64,000 nucleotides of DNA from CAUJIW01 sp963205175. Its GTDB lineage: Bacteria; Pseudomonadota; Alphaproteobacteria; Sphingomonadales; Sphingomonadaceae. The translations under genes and the position numbers were made by a program. Where the stretch lies: NCBI GenBank assembly GCA_041060555.1, contig JBEUDS010000005.1; one strand, written 5' to 3'. The notes under the pieces were generated by a model. That model ran no database searches. It saw only the letters and a list, made by a program, of their open reading frames with translations, and had not been told where the DNA came from. This document shows, piece after piece, positions 34,266 through 43,760 of the stretch. How positions within the stretch are numbered: position 1 is the first letter of the stretch; every line of letters starts with the position of its first letter.

Positions 34266-34867
34266 TGACCATGACCCACGCCCGCCCTGCTGCCCCGACA
34301 ACGCCGCTTCTCGCCTTGCTGCTGCTGATACTGCTGGGGGTGGGGCAGCCGGTGGCCGCGACCGCCTCGGTGGTCCGGCCGGCGGATATAGACACCGAGG
34401 TGCGTGCCGCCATCGCTGGCGCCCGGCTGTCTGGCCAGGGCTCGCTCAAGGTGTTCGGCTTCCACATTTACGATGCCCGTCTCTACGTCGGCCCTGATGG
34501 TCTGGGCAGCGATCTGGGTGGCGACAGGCCCTACGCGCTTGACCTGCGCTATGCGCGCGCCATCAAGGGGCGGGCGATCGTCAAGCGTACCCGCCAGGAG
34601 ATGGAGCGCATCGGTGCCGGCACCGCCGAGCAGCGCCGGCGCTGGGAGCAGCAACTGCTGGGGCTGTTTCCCGATGTCGCGCGCGGCGACCATCTGACCG
34701 GCGTCTACCGGCCGGGGCGGGGCACCGTGTTCCTGCGCAATGGCCGCCCCATCGGCGAGGTGGCCGGGGCCGAGTTCGCCCGGGCCTTTTTCGGCATCTG
34801 GCTCCACCCTGACAGCGCCGCGCCCGATATGCGCGCGGCTTTGCTCGGCGCGGCCCGGGCCTCATGA
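34262..34867 (+). CDS. Chalcone-isomerase-like exported protein
   Basis: 201-residue protein with a signal peptide (hydrophobic core LLALLLLILLGVGQPVAA) and a chalcone-isomerase-like domain (GSLKVFGFHIYDARLYVG, GRAIVKRTRQEMERI). Bacterial members are periplasmic or lipid-associated and fatty-acid binding has been described for related plant proteins; no flavonoid chemistry is implied. ATG at 34262 and stop overlap both neighbours, so it is an integral member of the operon. Confidence 0.85.
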   Translation: MMTMTHARPAAPTTPLLALLLLILLGVGQPVAATASVVRPADIDTEVRAAIAGARLSGQGSLKVFGFHIYDARLYVGPDGLGSDLGGDRPYALDLRYARAIKGRAIVKRTRQEMERIGAGTAEQRRRWEQQLLGLFPDVARGDHLTGVYRPGRGTVFLRNGRPIGEVAGAEFARAFFGIWLHPDSAAPDMRAALLGAARAS

Positions 34868-36180
34868 CGACGGCAACGGCGCCAGCCGCCGACGGGACGG
34901 CGCGATCGCGCTGGATGGGGCTGGCGGCCTATGGCGGCTTCGGCATGCCGCTGAATTTTCTGGCGCTGCCGCTCTACATCACGCTGCCGGAATATTATGC
35001 CCGCCGCCACGGCCTGGAGCTGGCGTTGATCGGGGGGCTGCTGATGGCCTCCCGCCTCGTGGACGCGCTGGCGGACCCGCTGATCGGCCGCTGGATCGAT
35101 CACGCCCGCCGCGGATTCGGTCATGCGGGTTTCATTCTGCTGTCGCTGCCGCTGATGCTGGCGGGGTTCGCGGCGCTGTTCCTGGTGCCACCGCTGGCCG
35201 GCGCGATGGCGGCGGTGTGGCTGCTGGTGGCACTGCTGATCGCCTTCACCGGCTTCAGCCTCGCCAGCATCGCCCATAATGCCTGGGGTGCCGAGTTGTC
35301 GGCCTCGGCGGCGGGCAGGGCGCGGGTGGTGGGCATCCGGGAAGGCTTCGGTCTGGCCGGCCTGATGACGGGTGCGCTGGTGCCGCAGTGGGGTGGCATG
35401 CCACTGACGACGGGTGTGCTGGGCGTGTTGCTTGCCGGTTGCGGCGCCTGGCTGGTGCTGGCGGCGCCGCGGCCGCCGGCCGGATCGCCGGGGGTGCCGC
35501 CGGACCCGGCGACGGGTGCGTGGATTTCCGGCTGGCTGCTGCCGCTGTCGCGGCCCGGATTTGGCGCCCTGTTTGTCGTTTTCGTCGTCAATGGCATCGC
35601 CAGTGCCGTCCCGGCGACACTGCTGCCTTTCTTTGTAAACGATGCCCTGCGCCTGGCGGGATATACGGGTGCCTTTCTGGGGCTCTATTTCATTGCCGGC
35701 GCGCTGTCGGTGCCGCTGTGGGTGCGCGGTACGCGCCGGTTCGGTCTGGTCCGTGCCTGGCTGGCCGGCATGGCACTGGCGATCGGCGGCTTCTGCTGGG
35801 CCTATTTCCTGCCCGGGCTGCCCGAAGCCGCCCGCCTTTGGGGTTTCATTGCCGTGGTGGTGGCCTCCGGGCTGGCGCTGGGCGCGGATCTTGTGGCGCC
35901 GGCGGCGCTGCTGGCGGGGATCATGCATCGCAGCGGTGATTCCGGCCACGCCAGCGGTGGCTACTTCGGTCTGTGGAACTTCGGGGCCAAGCTGACTCTG
36001 GCGCTGGCGGCGGGGCTGGCGCTGCCGCTGCTGCAAGTGGCCGGTTATTCCATCGGCACGCGCGCCGACCCGGCGGCATTGACCGCGCTTGCCGCCACCT
36101 ATTGCCTGCTGCCATGCGCCTTGAAGGCACTGGCGGCCGGCATCTTGTGGCGTACCCGCACTCATCTGGCAGGAGATTGA
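34864..36180 (+). CDS. MFS transporter, GPH (sugar:cation symporter)-like
   Basis: 438-residue polytopic membrane protein with about 12 hydrophobic segments. The early motif SRLVDALADPLIGRWIDHAR is the GPH-family form of the MFS loop 2-3 signature. Members in this genomic setting occur beside Cfa and DUF1365 genes and probably move lipids or lipid precursors rather than sugars. The ATG overlaps the chalcone-isomerase-like stop (ATGA), and the lipoprotein gene starts 2 bp after its stop. Confidence 0.9.
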   Translation: MTTATAPAADGTARSRWMGLAAYGGFGMPLNFLALPLYITLPEYYARRHGLELALIGGLLMASRLVDALADPLIGRWIDHARRGFGHAGFILLSLPLMLAGFAALFLVPPLAGAMAAVWLLVALLIAFTGFSLASIAHNAWGAELSASAAGRARVVGIREGFGLAGLMTGALVPQWGGMPLTTGVLGVLLAGCGAWLVLAAPRPPAGSPGVPPDPATGAWISGWLLPLSRPGFGALFVVFVVNGIASAVPATLLPFFVNDALRLAGYTGAFLGLYFIAGALSVPLWVRGTRRFGLVRAWLAGMALAIGGFCWAYFLPGLPEAARLWGFIAVVVASGLALGADLVAPAALLAGIMHRSGDSGHASGGYFGLWNFGAKLTLALAAGLALPLLQVAGYSIGTRADPAALTALAATYCLLPCALKALAAGILWRTRTHLAGD

Positions 36181-36182
36181 CC

Positions 36183-36773
36183 ATGACCCCGTTGCCTGTT
36201 TCGCGTCCGTCGCTGTTCAAGCGCATGGCATTGTCGCTGCTGGCGCTTGCCATGCTGGGCGGCTGTGCCGGCGTGCGTCCGACGGTCTATGCCAACGAGA
36301 CCCCGAGGCTCGATCTGCGGGACTATTTCAACGGCACCATCGATGCCTGGGGCGTGTTCACCGACCGCTCGGGCAAGGTGGCGCGTCGGTTCACGGTCGT
36401 GATCGACGCCCGCTGGCAGACCATCAACGGGGTCGAGACCGGCACGCTCGACGAGCATTTCACCTATGCCGACGGCACCACCGAACGTCGGGTGTGGACG
36501 CTGCGCAAGGTTGGCCCCGACCGCTACGTCGGAACGGCGGGCGATGTCGTCGGCGAGGCCAGGGGGGAGGTTGCCGGCAACGCCTTCAACTGGCGTTACG
36601 TGCTGGCGCTGAAGGTTGACGGGCGCACCTGGCATGTCAACTTCGATGACTGGATGTACCTGATGGACGGGCAGGTGATGCTCAATCGTGCCGAGATGAG
36701 CAAGTTCGGTATCCGCCTGGGCGAAGTCACGCTGGCGTTCCGCAAGCGGGCGGGAACCAACGATGCCGGCTGA
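36183..36773 (+). CDS. DUF3833 lipoprotein
   Basis: 196-residue lipoprotein: signal peptide with lipobox LGGC (acylated Cys27 or so) and a DUF3833 domain (LDLRDYFNGTIDAWGVFTDR, NFDDWMYLMDGQVMLNR). The family is a frequent member of light- or singlet-oxygen-induced Cfa clusters; its biochemical role is unknown. ATG at 36183, 2 bp after the MFS stop; its end overlaps the next gene by 11 bp. Confidence 0.88.
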   Translation: MTPLPVSRPSLFKRMALSLLALAMLGGCAGVRPTVYANETPRLDLRDYFNGTIDAWGVFTDRSGKVARRFTVVIDARWQTINGVETGTLDEHFTYADGTTERRVWTLRKVGPDRYVGTAGDVVGEARGEVAGNAFNWRYVLALKVDGRTWHVNFDDWMYLMDGQVMLNRAEMSKFGIRLGEVTLAFRKRAGTNDAG

Positions 36774-37230
36774 GGTCGCCGCATCGGGCGTCGCGCCGGT
36801 GCCGGCCGGGCGGGTCGCGACGCTGGCGCGCGCCTTCGAGGCGCTGCAGCCGGCGACGCTGGAGGCGCTGCTGGCCTTTTATGCCGAGGATGCCCGCTTC
36901 AAGGATCCGTTCAACGAGGTCGAGGGGCGGGCGGCGATCGGCGCCATTTTCCGCCACATGTTCGCGGCGCTGGAAGCACCGCGCTTCGTCGTCCACGAAC
37001 AGGTGGCGGCCGGTGCTCAGGCGTTCCTCGCCTGGGAGATGCATTACCGCCTGCGCCGCCTCGTCCGGGCGCCCATGGTGATCCGTGGCGCCAGCCATCT
37101 GCGGTTCGACGACGCGGGCCTGGTCACAGAACACCGCGACTATTGGGACGCGGCGGAAGAGTTCTATGCCAAACTGCCGTTTGTGGGCGGGTTGATGCGC
37201 TGGCTGGCCCGCCAGGGCGCCGCCACCTGA
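36763..37230 (+). CDS. SnoaL-like protein, last gene of lipid operon
   Basis: 155-residue NTF2-fold protein (FAEALQ-type start, LLAFYAEDARFKDPFNEVEG at 36-55, and a C-terminal EHRDYWDAAEEFY). It resembles the nuclear-transport-factor-2-like proteins that accompany DUF3833 and Cfa genes. Activity is unknown; the fold suits small isomerases, dehydratases or binding proteins. The ATG at 36763 lies inside the end of the DUF3833 gene, indicating coupling. Confidence 0.85.
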   Translation: MPAEVAASGVAPVPAGRVATLARAFEALQPATLEALLAFYAEDARFKDPFNEVEGRAAIGAIFRHMFAALEAPRFVVHEQVAAGAQAFLAWEMHYRLRRLVRAPMVIRGASHLRFDDAGLVTEHRDYWDAAEEFYAKLPFVGGLMRWLARQGAAT

Positions 37231-37238
37231 CCTGGGCG

Positions 37239-38237
37239 TCAGGCGGCGAAATCCTCGGTGTCGATGGTGCGCTGCATCGCCGGGCCGTAGCGGTGGCCGG
37301 CGACGCTATCGCGGTTGATCAGCGCGTCGACCGCCGCCAGCGTCGCCGCCTCCGGCCGCCACGACCAGCGGGCGATATTCTCCTCAAGATGCGCGGTCGA
37401 GGCGGTGCCGGGAATGGCCACCACATGCTCGCCGCGAGACAGCACCCAGGCCAGCGCCAGCTGGGCCGGGGTCGCCTCGACGCTGTGCGCCAGTTCGGCG
37501 AAGCGGCGGATCAGCGCCTGGTTGGCCGGCCAGTGCTCGGCCGTGAAACGCGGCATGTCGCGGCGGATGTCGCGTTCCGGGAAGGCGGCCGGATCGAGCG
37601 CCGGATCGGCCAGCGCGCCGCGTCCCACCGGGGAAAAGGCGACGAAGGTGGTGCCCAGCGCGCGGCAGGCTTCCAGCACGGCAATCTCGGCGTTGCGGGT
37701 CCACGGCGAATATTCCGTCTGCATCGCGGCGATGGGGTGGACGGCGGCCGCCCGGCGCAGCGTCTCGGCCGACATTTCCGACAGGCCGATGGCGCCGATC
37801 TTGCCGGCCTTCACCAGGTCGGCCAGCGCGCCCACCGACTCCTCGATGGGCACCGTGAAGTCGCGCCGGTGCAGGTAGTAGAGGTCGATATGGTCGGTGC
37901 GCAGCAGCCGCAGGCTTTCCTCCAGGGCGGTCCGGATGGTCTCCGGCCGGCAGTCGATGCGCCGCTTGTCGCCATCGACGATGATGCCGGTCTTGGAGGC
38001 AAGGAAGAAGGACTGGCGCTTGCCGTGCAGCGTCTCGCCGATCAGCGTCTCGTTCTTGCCCAGTCCGTAGATGCGGGCGGTGTCGAGATGATCATAGCCC
38101 AGCTCCAGCGCCCGGTGCAGCAGGCGGGCACCCTCGGCCGGCGACGGCGGCGTGCCATAGGCCCACGACAGCGACATGCAGCCCAGGCCGATCGGGTTGA
38201 CGGCGCGACCGGCGATAGGACGGCGGGTGATGCTCAT
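37239..38237 (-). CDS. Aldo/keto reductase
   Basis: 332-residue NADPH-dependent reductase of the AKR superfamily. The catalytic tetrad is complete: Asp52, Tyr57 (DTARIYG), Lys82 (ASKTG) and His123 (YYLHRRD). The cofactor-binding end (IPGTAST) is present near residue 275. The closest type appears to be YajO/Tas or AKR13-like enzymes for aldehydes and ketones. It converges with the lipid operon, 8 bp from its last stop, and follows the P450 gene on the minus strand after 34 bp, so the two may be co-transcribed. Confidence 0.92.
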   Translation of the reverse strand: MSITRRPIAGRAVNPIGLGCMSLSWAYGTPPSPAEGARLLHRALELGYDHLDTARIYGLGKNETLIGETLHGKRQSFFLASKTGIIVDGDKRRIDCRPETIRTALEESLRLLRTDHIDLYYLHRRDFTVPIEESVGALADLVKAGKIGAIGLSEMSAETLRRAAAVHPIAAMQTEYSPWTRNAEIAVLEACRALGTTFVAFSPVGRGALADPALDPAAFPERDIRRDMPRFTAEHWPANQALIRRFAELAHSVEATPAQLALAWVLSRGEHVVAIPGTASTAHLEENIARWSWRPEAATLAAVDALINRDSVAGHRYGPAMQRTIDTEDFAA

Positions 38238-38271
38238 GACGCTGCTCCTGACGGTGGCGGGGAGCGTCTGT

Positions 38272-39525
38272 CTAGCAGCCCAGCGTCACCGGCGCACGCA
38301 GGAAACCCCGGAAGCGCAGTCGCTGGCTGCGCTCGGCCGGCGCGTTTAACCGATAGTCGGGGAAACGGGCGAGGAAGCGGCCGATGGCGATGCGCCCCTC
38401 CAGCCGGGCGAGGTTGGCGCCGAGACACAGATGGGTGCCGGAGGCGAACGCCAGGTGGCGGTTGGCGCCGCGGGCGAGGTCGAGCCGGTCGGGGTCGGGG
38501 AAGCGCGCCGGGTCGCGGTTGGCGGCGCCGATGCACAAGGTCACCAGCGTGCCAGCCGGCAGGGCCTCGCCGCCGACCTCGGTATCGGTGAGCACGCGGC
38601 GGTTGCCGAGCTGGTTGGAGCTTTCAAAGCGCAGGAATTCCTCGATCGCGGTGTCGAGCAGCGACGGATCGGCGATCAGCCGGGCTTTCTCCGCCGGCCA
38701 TTCGAGCAGGGTCATCAGCGCGTTGCCGATCAGGTTGGTGGTGGTCTCGTGGCCGGCGTTGAGCAGGAAGATGCAGTTCTGCAGCAGCTCGGTTTCCGAC
38801 AGTCGCTCGCCGCCGGCCTCGCCGATGATCAGGCGCGACAGGATGTCGATGTCCGGGTCACGCAGGTTGGCCCGGCGGTCCGCCACCAGGTCGCGCAGAT
38901 AGTCGAGGAAGTCGGCGACGTTCTGGTTCGCCTCCGCCAGCGCCGCCGCCGGCACCACCGGCTCCAGCGCGCCGAGAATGCTGAGCGACCAGCCGCGCAG
39001 CGGTCCGCGGTCGGCGTGCGGCACCCCCAGCAGGTTGCCGATCACCTCCACCGGAATCGCCGAGGCGAAATCCTCGATCAGGTCCATCTCGCCGTGCGCC
39101 GCGCCGGCGTCGAGCAGGCTGTCGACCAGGGCAATGATGCCGGGCTCCATATGGGCGATGGTGCGGTTGGCCAGCGCGCCCTTGAGAATGGTGCGCACCC
39201 GGGTGTGCAGCGGCGGGTCGTTGAACACCAGGCTGGTGGTGTGGTGCTGGTAGAGCAGCGTGTCGCCGAACTTGGGCAGGAATTCCGCCTTCTTGTCCGA
39301 GCTGAAGAGCAGCGGCTGGCGGTAGACCAGTTCAAGGTCGGCGTGGCGGGTGAGGAACACCGAGCCGTCTGGCATGCGGCGCACCGGCTGGTGCTCGCGC
39401 AGCGCGTGGTAGAAGGGGTAGGGGTTGTCGATGAAGCCGGGCGGCGGCGAGCGCAGGTCGAAGCTGGCGGCGAAGGCGGCGGCGTCAAAGCCGGTGCCGG
39501 GCGATGCTGTGCGGTCTAAGGCCAT
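38272..39525 (-). CDS. Cytochrome P450
   Basis: 417-residue soluble bacterial P450. The I-helix oxygen-activation motif is AGHETT (257-262), the ExxR pair is Glu296/Arg299, and the heme-binding loop is FASGTHLCLG with the thiolate Cys367. The I-helix and heme loops are typical of the CYP107/CYP109-like bacterial group; no CYP number is assigned. ATG at 39525 with ggaggaac upstream. No ferredoxin or ferredoxin reductase gene is adjacent. The aldo/keto reductase gene follows on the same strand. Confidence 0.95.
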   Translation of the reverse strand: MALDRTASPGTGFDAAAFAASFDLRSPPPGFIDNPYPFYHALREHQPVRRMPDGSVFLTRHADLELVYRQPLLFSSDKKAEFLPKFGDTLLYQHHTTSLVFNDPPLHTRVRTILKGALANRTIAHMEPGIIALVDSLLDAGAAHGEMDLIEDFASAIPVEVIGNLLGVPHADRGPLRGWSLSILGALEPVVPAAALAEANQNVADFLDYLRDLVADRRANLRDPDIDILSRLIIGEAGGERLSETELLQNCIFLLNAGHETTTNLIGNALMTLLEWPAEKARLIADPSLLDTAIEEFLRFESSNQLGNRRVLTDTEVGGEALPAGTLVTLCIGAANRDPARFPDPDRLDLARGANRHLAFASGTHLCLGANLARLEGRIAIGRFLARFPDYRLNAPAERSQRLRFRGFLRAPVTLGC

Positions 39526-39764
39526 GCTGCTGTTCCTCCCCGAACCTGGTGGTCTTGACGCCACGGTTGCCCCGAGGATAGCGCGTCTTGCGGAATGGTT
39601 CACCCCTAAACAGTCACGCATGAAACCATCTGTCGTGTGCATGCCGGAAGTTTGAACGGCCGACCTAACGGAAGCGGTAGCTCGGCAGGGCAGGCCGACA
39701 ATGACATGTGTGGCGTTTCAGGCGGCGACACAGCCGCCGGGTCGACGTGCGGGAGTGACAGGTC

Positions 39765-40781
39765 ATGGCGCAGCAGGTTGAGCAGGTGGTGCTGGTGCGC
39801 CGGCCGGACGGCAATCCTCGCCCCGAGGATTTCGCCCTGCGCGAGGCGCGCCTGCCGGAGCTGGCCGACGGGCAATTCCTGCTGGAAAACCATTATCTCT
39901 CGATGGACGCCGGCTTCCGCCAGTGGATGAGCGCGGGTTCCGACGACAATTATCTCGGCGCCATGCCGCTGGAGGCGCCGGTGATGAGCATCGTGCTCGG
40001 TACCGTGCGGGCCAGCCGGCACCCCGGTTTCACGGAAGGCCAGGTGTTGCTGGCGCGCACAGCCTGGGAAAGCTGGTCGATCGCCGATGGCTCGGATCTG
40101 GCGCTGCCCATTCCGGTGCGGCCTGGCCGTCCGCTGCACTTCTATGCCGGCAGTCTGGGCCTGAGTGGTTTCACGGCCCATGTCGGCTTCAACCATATCT
40201 GCCAGCCCAAGGCCGGCGAGACGGTGGTGGTAAGCGCCGCCGCCGGTGCCGTCGGCACCATGGTCGGCCAGTTCGCCCGCATCGCCGGTTGCCGGACCAT
40301 CGGCATCACCGGCTCGGCGGACAAGGCGCGCTGGCTCACCGACACCGTGGGCTATGACGCCGTCATCAACTACCGCGAGCCTGGCGGCGTGGCCGCCGGG
40401 CTCGACCGACTGTGCCCGGACGGGCTCGACATCTATTTCGACAATGTCGGCGCCGAGACGCTGGACGCGGCGCTGGCGCACATGAAGGAAGGCGCCCGCA
40501 TCGCCCTGTGCGGCATGATCGCCCAGTATGGCGACCCCGCCAACCCGGCCGCCATCCGCCAGCTGTGGCAGGCAATCACCAAGCGGGCGATGCTCAAGGG
40601 CTTCATGTTCTCCGACCACATGGACCTGTTCCCGGATTATCTGCGATGGGCGGAAGCGCAGGTCGACGCCGGCCGGCTGCACAGTTTCGACGATATCCAC
40701 GAGGGCATCGCCACGGCGGCACAGGCTTTCTGCTCGCTGTTCGATGGTACCAACCAGGGCAAGGTGCTGGTGCGACTGTGA
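39765..40781 (+). CDS. MDR-superfamily NADP-dependent oxidoreductase (PTGR/CurA-like)
   Basis: 338-residue zinc-free medium-chain reductase that reduces activated alkenes such as enones. The Rossmann motif AAAGAVGTMVGQFARIAG (153-170) and the FDNVGAETLDAALAHMKEGA block typical of prostaglandin reductase / curcumin reductase-like proteins are present. There are no zinc-ligand cysteines. ATG at 39765, on the plus strand divergent from the P450 gene with a 239-bp gap. It may act on an enone released by the neighbouring catabolism, but no direct link is visible. Confidence 0.92.
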   Translation: MAQQVEQVVLVRRPDGNPRPEDFALREARLPELADGQFLLENHYLSMDAGFRQWMSAGSDDNYLGAMPLEAPVMSIVLGTVRASRHPGFTEGQVLLARTAWESWSIADGSDLALPIPVRPGRPLHFYAGSLGLSGFTAHVGFNHICQPKAGETVVVSAAAGAVGTMVGQFARIAGCRTIGITGSADKARWLTDTVGYDAVINYREPGGVAAGLDRLCPDGLDIYFDNVGAETLDAALAHMKEGARIALCGMIAQYGDPANPAAIRQLWQAITKRAMLKGFMFSDHMDLFPDYLRWAEAQVDAGRLHSFDDIHEGIATAAQAFCSLFDGTNQGKVLVRL

Positions 40782-41185
40782 CCGGAATGACACAGGTTGC
40801 GCGCGGGCCTGTCAAAATGATCAAATGAAACGACCGTGCAAATCGGCAAGAACAAACGCCAATAACTGGCAAACAACCGCAGGGCAGGTTTCGCGTCGTC
40901 CGTCGGGCGACGGGGAGTGGCCCGGGCAGTCCTTGGGAGAGTTCTAGATCAAACGTGGGATCGCCCCCACGGCATCGCGCCATAACTGACCTGTGCCAGG
41001 CTGTCGCCGCCGCTTCCCCGGCCGCGTGCGTACCGCCTGAGCCGGTGACGGGAACGGCATCGATGTTGCGGCCGTTCCATGCGACCCGCCGGCCGGAGAA
41101 GGGAATCCCTGCCGGCCGGCACTGACATCATCGATAACGCAGACAACACAAGCGCGGCATTCCGCGCGTCCGAAGGAGAGGAAGA
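40782..41185. other. 404-bp intergenic region, no gene seen
   Basis: Holds the leader of TonB receptor (2). Positions 40820-40880 are relatively AT-rich and are the likeliest promoter site, but no clear -35/-10 pair was found. Neither the TetR palindrome nor the ACTTGCATA motif is present, so this receptor seems to lie outside both putative regulons. No cobalamin-riboswitch B12 box was recognised. Confidence 0.6.
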
Positions 41186-43660
41186 ATGACTGTTTCGGTT
41201 GAGAAAATCGGCGCCGCGTCCCGGTCGCGCCTGCGCGGGCTGCTGCTGGCCTCGGTTGGCGGCGCCCTGCTGGTCGCCGGCAACGCCGCCGCCCAGACCG
41301 CCAGCGACAGCGGTGCCGTCGAAAGCGTCGGCCTGGAGGAAATCGTCGTCACCGCCCGCAAGCGCGCTGAAAGCGTGCAGGACGTGCCGGTGGCGGTGAC
41401 CGCCATTTCGGCGGCCCAGATCGAACGGCAGGATCTCACCAGCCTGGAGAAGATCGCCGCCCGCACGCCGAACTTCACCGTCGGCCGTGCCTCCAACGGC
41501 TCCGGCGCCCAGCTTACCCTGCGCGGCATCGGTTCGTCGTCCACCTCCATCGGCATCGAGCAGTCGGTGGCCGTGGTGGTCGATGGCGTCTATTACGGCC
41601 AGGGCCGCATCATCCAGGAAGGCTTCTTCGATCTGGAGCGGCTGGAAATCCTCAAGGGTCCGCAGGCGCTGTTCTTCGGCAAGAACGCCACCGCCGGCGT
41701 GATTTCGCTGACCTCCGCCGATCCGGGCAAGGAAGTCGAGTTCAAGGGCCGCGCCGCCTATGAGTTCAAGTCGCAGCAGGTGCAGGGTGAGTTCGTCGGT
41801 TCGGGCCCGCTCAGCGATACGCTGGGCCTGCGCGTCGCCATCCGTGCTTCCAAGATGTTCGACGGCTATTTCAAGAACGTCTCGGTCGATCGCAACTACG
41901 CGACTTACGATGTCGCGACCGACACCCTCAATCCGCACACCGCGGTGCCGGCGGCCAGCGACGCGCCGGGCGAGAAGGAACTGCTTGGTCGCGTGACCCT
42001 GAAGTGGACGCCCACCGATGCGCTCACCGCGACGTTGAAGGCCTCGGGCGACTACAACAAGGTCAACAACTCGTCGTGGAACTATGTGGCGTTCAACTGC
42101 CCCGGCGGCGTCAGCCAGCTTACCGGCTATGCCTGCGGCGACAGTTTCGTCACCCATCAGAACAACATGCCGGCCGACATCGCCGCCAACTATCCCTACG
42201 CCAAGGATGATGGCGAACTTTACAACCGCTACAAGTCCTACGCTGTCACCGGCACCATCAACTACGAGATGACCGACGTCACCATCACGTCCGTCACCAA
42301 TTACAACTGGAACAACAACCGCTGGACGTGCGCCTGCGACTTCCAGACCAGCGACGCCGGCACCTGGGCGACCGAGAATTCATCCTGGCACGCCTTCTCC
42401 TCGGAGCTGCGGGCGCTCACCAGTTATGACGGCCCGGTCAACCTGATGGTCGGCGCGCTGTATCAGAAGACCAAGCGCAAGTTCGGTCAGTGGGTGATGT
42501 TCGCCAACATCGAGGACTCCAGCCAGTCGGCGGCCGACCGCTACGTCGCTACCTCCAAGTCGTCGGCGACTGACGGCGAGACCATCGCGGCCTTCGGTCA
42601 GGTGACCTGGAAGGTCATCCCCACCGTCGAGCTGGCCGGCGGCCTGCGCTACACGCATGAGACCAAGGACAGCTTCTTCACCCAGCCGTACAACAACGTG
42701 GCGCTGATCAGCATTTTCCGGCCGCAGGACGCCGCTGACGGCCTGGGCTACGTGACCGCCAAGCAGACCTTCAACAACTGGTCGCCGGAAGCCACTGTCA
42801 CCTGGAAGCCGACCGACGATGTGATGGTCTATCTCGCCTACAAGACCGCCTACAAATCAGGCGGCTTCTCCAACGGCGGCATCAACAGCGCCTTCTCGAC
42901 CGATCCGCTGGCCGACCTGACCTTCGATCCGGAGAAGGCGCGCGGCTTCGAGGCCGGTATCAAGAGTACGCTGATGGACAATCAGCTGCGTCTGAACCTG
43001 AACCTCTACACCTTCGCCTACAAGGATCTGCAGGTCGACTTCTTCAACTCGCCGATCTTCGCCTTCCAGACCCTGACGGCGGATGCTCGCACCAAGGGCG
43101 TGGAGGTGGAGTTCGAGTACGCGCCCAACAGCGTGCCGGGGCTGAATCTGCATGGCTCGATCAATTACAACCGCGCCCGCTACACCAGCTTCGGCGACGC
43201 GCCATGCTACGCCGGCCAGACCCAGTCGCAGGGCTGCAACGTGCCGGTGGCCAGTGCCTTGCGTCAGGATTTGAGCGGCCGCCCGCTGTCGATGGCGCCC
43301 AAGTGGACCGGCACCTTCGGCGTCGGTTACGATACCGCCATCGGCAACGGCCTGACCCTGGGCCTGGCGGCGGATGCCCGCTACAACGGCAGCTATCTCG
43401 CTTCGGGCTTCGGCAACCCCTACTCGCATCAGGATTCCTACGTGAACCTCGACGCCAGCGTGCGCGTCGGCAGCGAGGATGGTCGCTGGGAAGTGGCGCT
43501 GCTGGGCAAGAACCTGACCAACCGCTTCTATGTCACCGGTGTTGTCGACGGCCCGTCGACCGGCAGCGCCTCGGGCGGCGTCACCGGCACGCCGGCGGAC
43601 CAGCTGGGCTTCGCCACCCTGCCGCGCACCGTCCAGCTCCAGCTGAGCTGGCGCTACTGA
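41186..43660 (+). CDS. TonB-dependent outer-membrane receptor (2)
   Basis: 824-residue receptor. The signal peptide ends near NAAAQ (about residue 37), the plug begins with LEEIVVTARKRAESVQDVPV, and the barrel ends in QLQLSWRY with a terminal aromatic as expected for BAM recognition. The ATG at 41186 follows aaggagaggaag. The plug sequence is typical of the large sphingomonad-type receptor group whose ligands are often plant or aromatic compounds. It is monocistronic, followed by a hairpin. Confidence 0.93.
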   Translation: MTVSVEKIGAASRSRLRGLLLASVGGALLVAGNAAAQTASDSGAVESVGLEEIVVTARKRAESVQDVPVAVTAISAAQIERQDLTSLEKIAARTPNFTVGRASNGSGAQLTLRGIGSSSTSIGIEQSVAVVVDGVYYGQGRIIQEGFFDLERLEILKGPQALFFGKNATAGVISLTSADPGKEVEFKGRAAYEFKSQQVQGEFVGSGPLSDTLGLRVAIRASKMFDGYFKNVSVDRNYATYDVATDTLNPHTAVPAASDAPGEKELLGRVTLKWTPTDALTATLKASGDYNKVNNSSWNYVAFNCPGGVSQLTGYACGDSFVTHQNNMPADIAANYPYAKDDGELYNRYKSYAVTGTINYEMTDVTITSVTNYNWNNNRWTCACDFQTSDAGTWATENSSWHAFSSELRALTSYDGPVNLMVGALYQKTKRKFGQWVMFANIEDSSQSAADRYVATSKSSATDGETIAAFGQVTWKVIPTVELAGGLRYTHETKDSFFTQPYNNVALISIFRPQDAADGLGYVTAKQTFNNWSPEATVTWKPTDDVMVYLAYKTAYKSGGFSNGGINSAFSTDPLADLTFDPEKARGFEAGIKSTLMDNQLRLNLNLYTFAYKDLQVDFFNSPIFAFQTLTADARTKGVEVEFEYAPNSVPGLNLHGSINYNRARYTSFGDAPCYAGQTQSQGCNVPVASALRQDLSGRPLSMAPKWTGTFGVGYDTAIGNGLTLGLAADARYNGSYLASGFGNPYSHQDSYVNLDASVRVGSEDGRWEVALLGKNLTNRFYVTGVVDGPSTGSASGGVTGTPADQLGFATLPRTVQLQLSWRY

Positions 43661-43669
43661 GCCGAACGG

Positions 43670-43690
43670 GGGGGGCGGTCTCCGCCCCCC
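43670..43690 (+). terminator. Hairpin after TonB receptor (2)
   Basis: GGGGGGCGG and CCGCCCCCC form a perfect 9-bp stem around TCT, beginning 9 bp after the stop codon. No U-tract follows, so termination efficiency is uncertain. Confidence 0.6.
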
Positions 43691-43760
43691 GCTCTCCATG
43701 CCGACCTCGGCCGCGTCACCTCATCCGGTGGCGCGGCCTTCGTCGTTGGCGGGGGTATGC

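Noticed and set aside
39600..39640. Seventh TetR operator before the P450 gene
   Set aside because: Nine bases (TGACTGTTT on the minus strand) match the right half of A1, but the left arm is absent and the match is within chance.
40782..41185. Cobalamin riboswitch before TonB receptor (2), also considered for 58390-58822
   Set aside because: No B12-box-like core or matching stem arrangement was recognised, and the receptors resemble the plant-compound group rather than BtuB.
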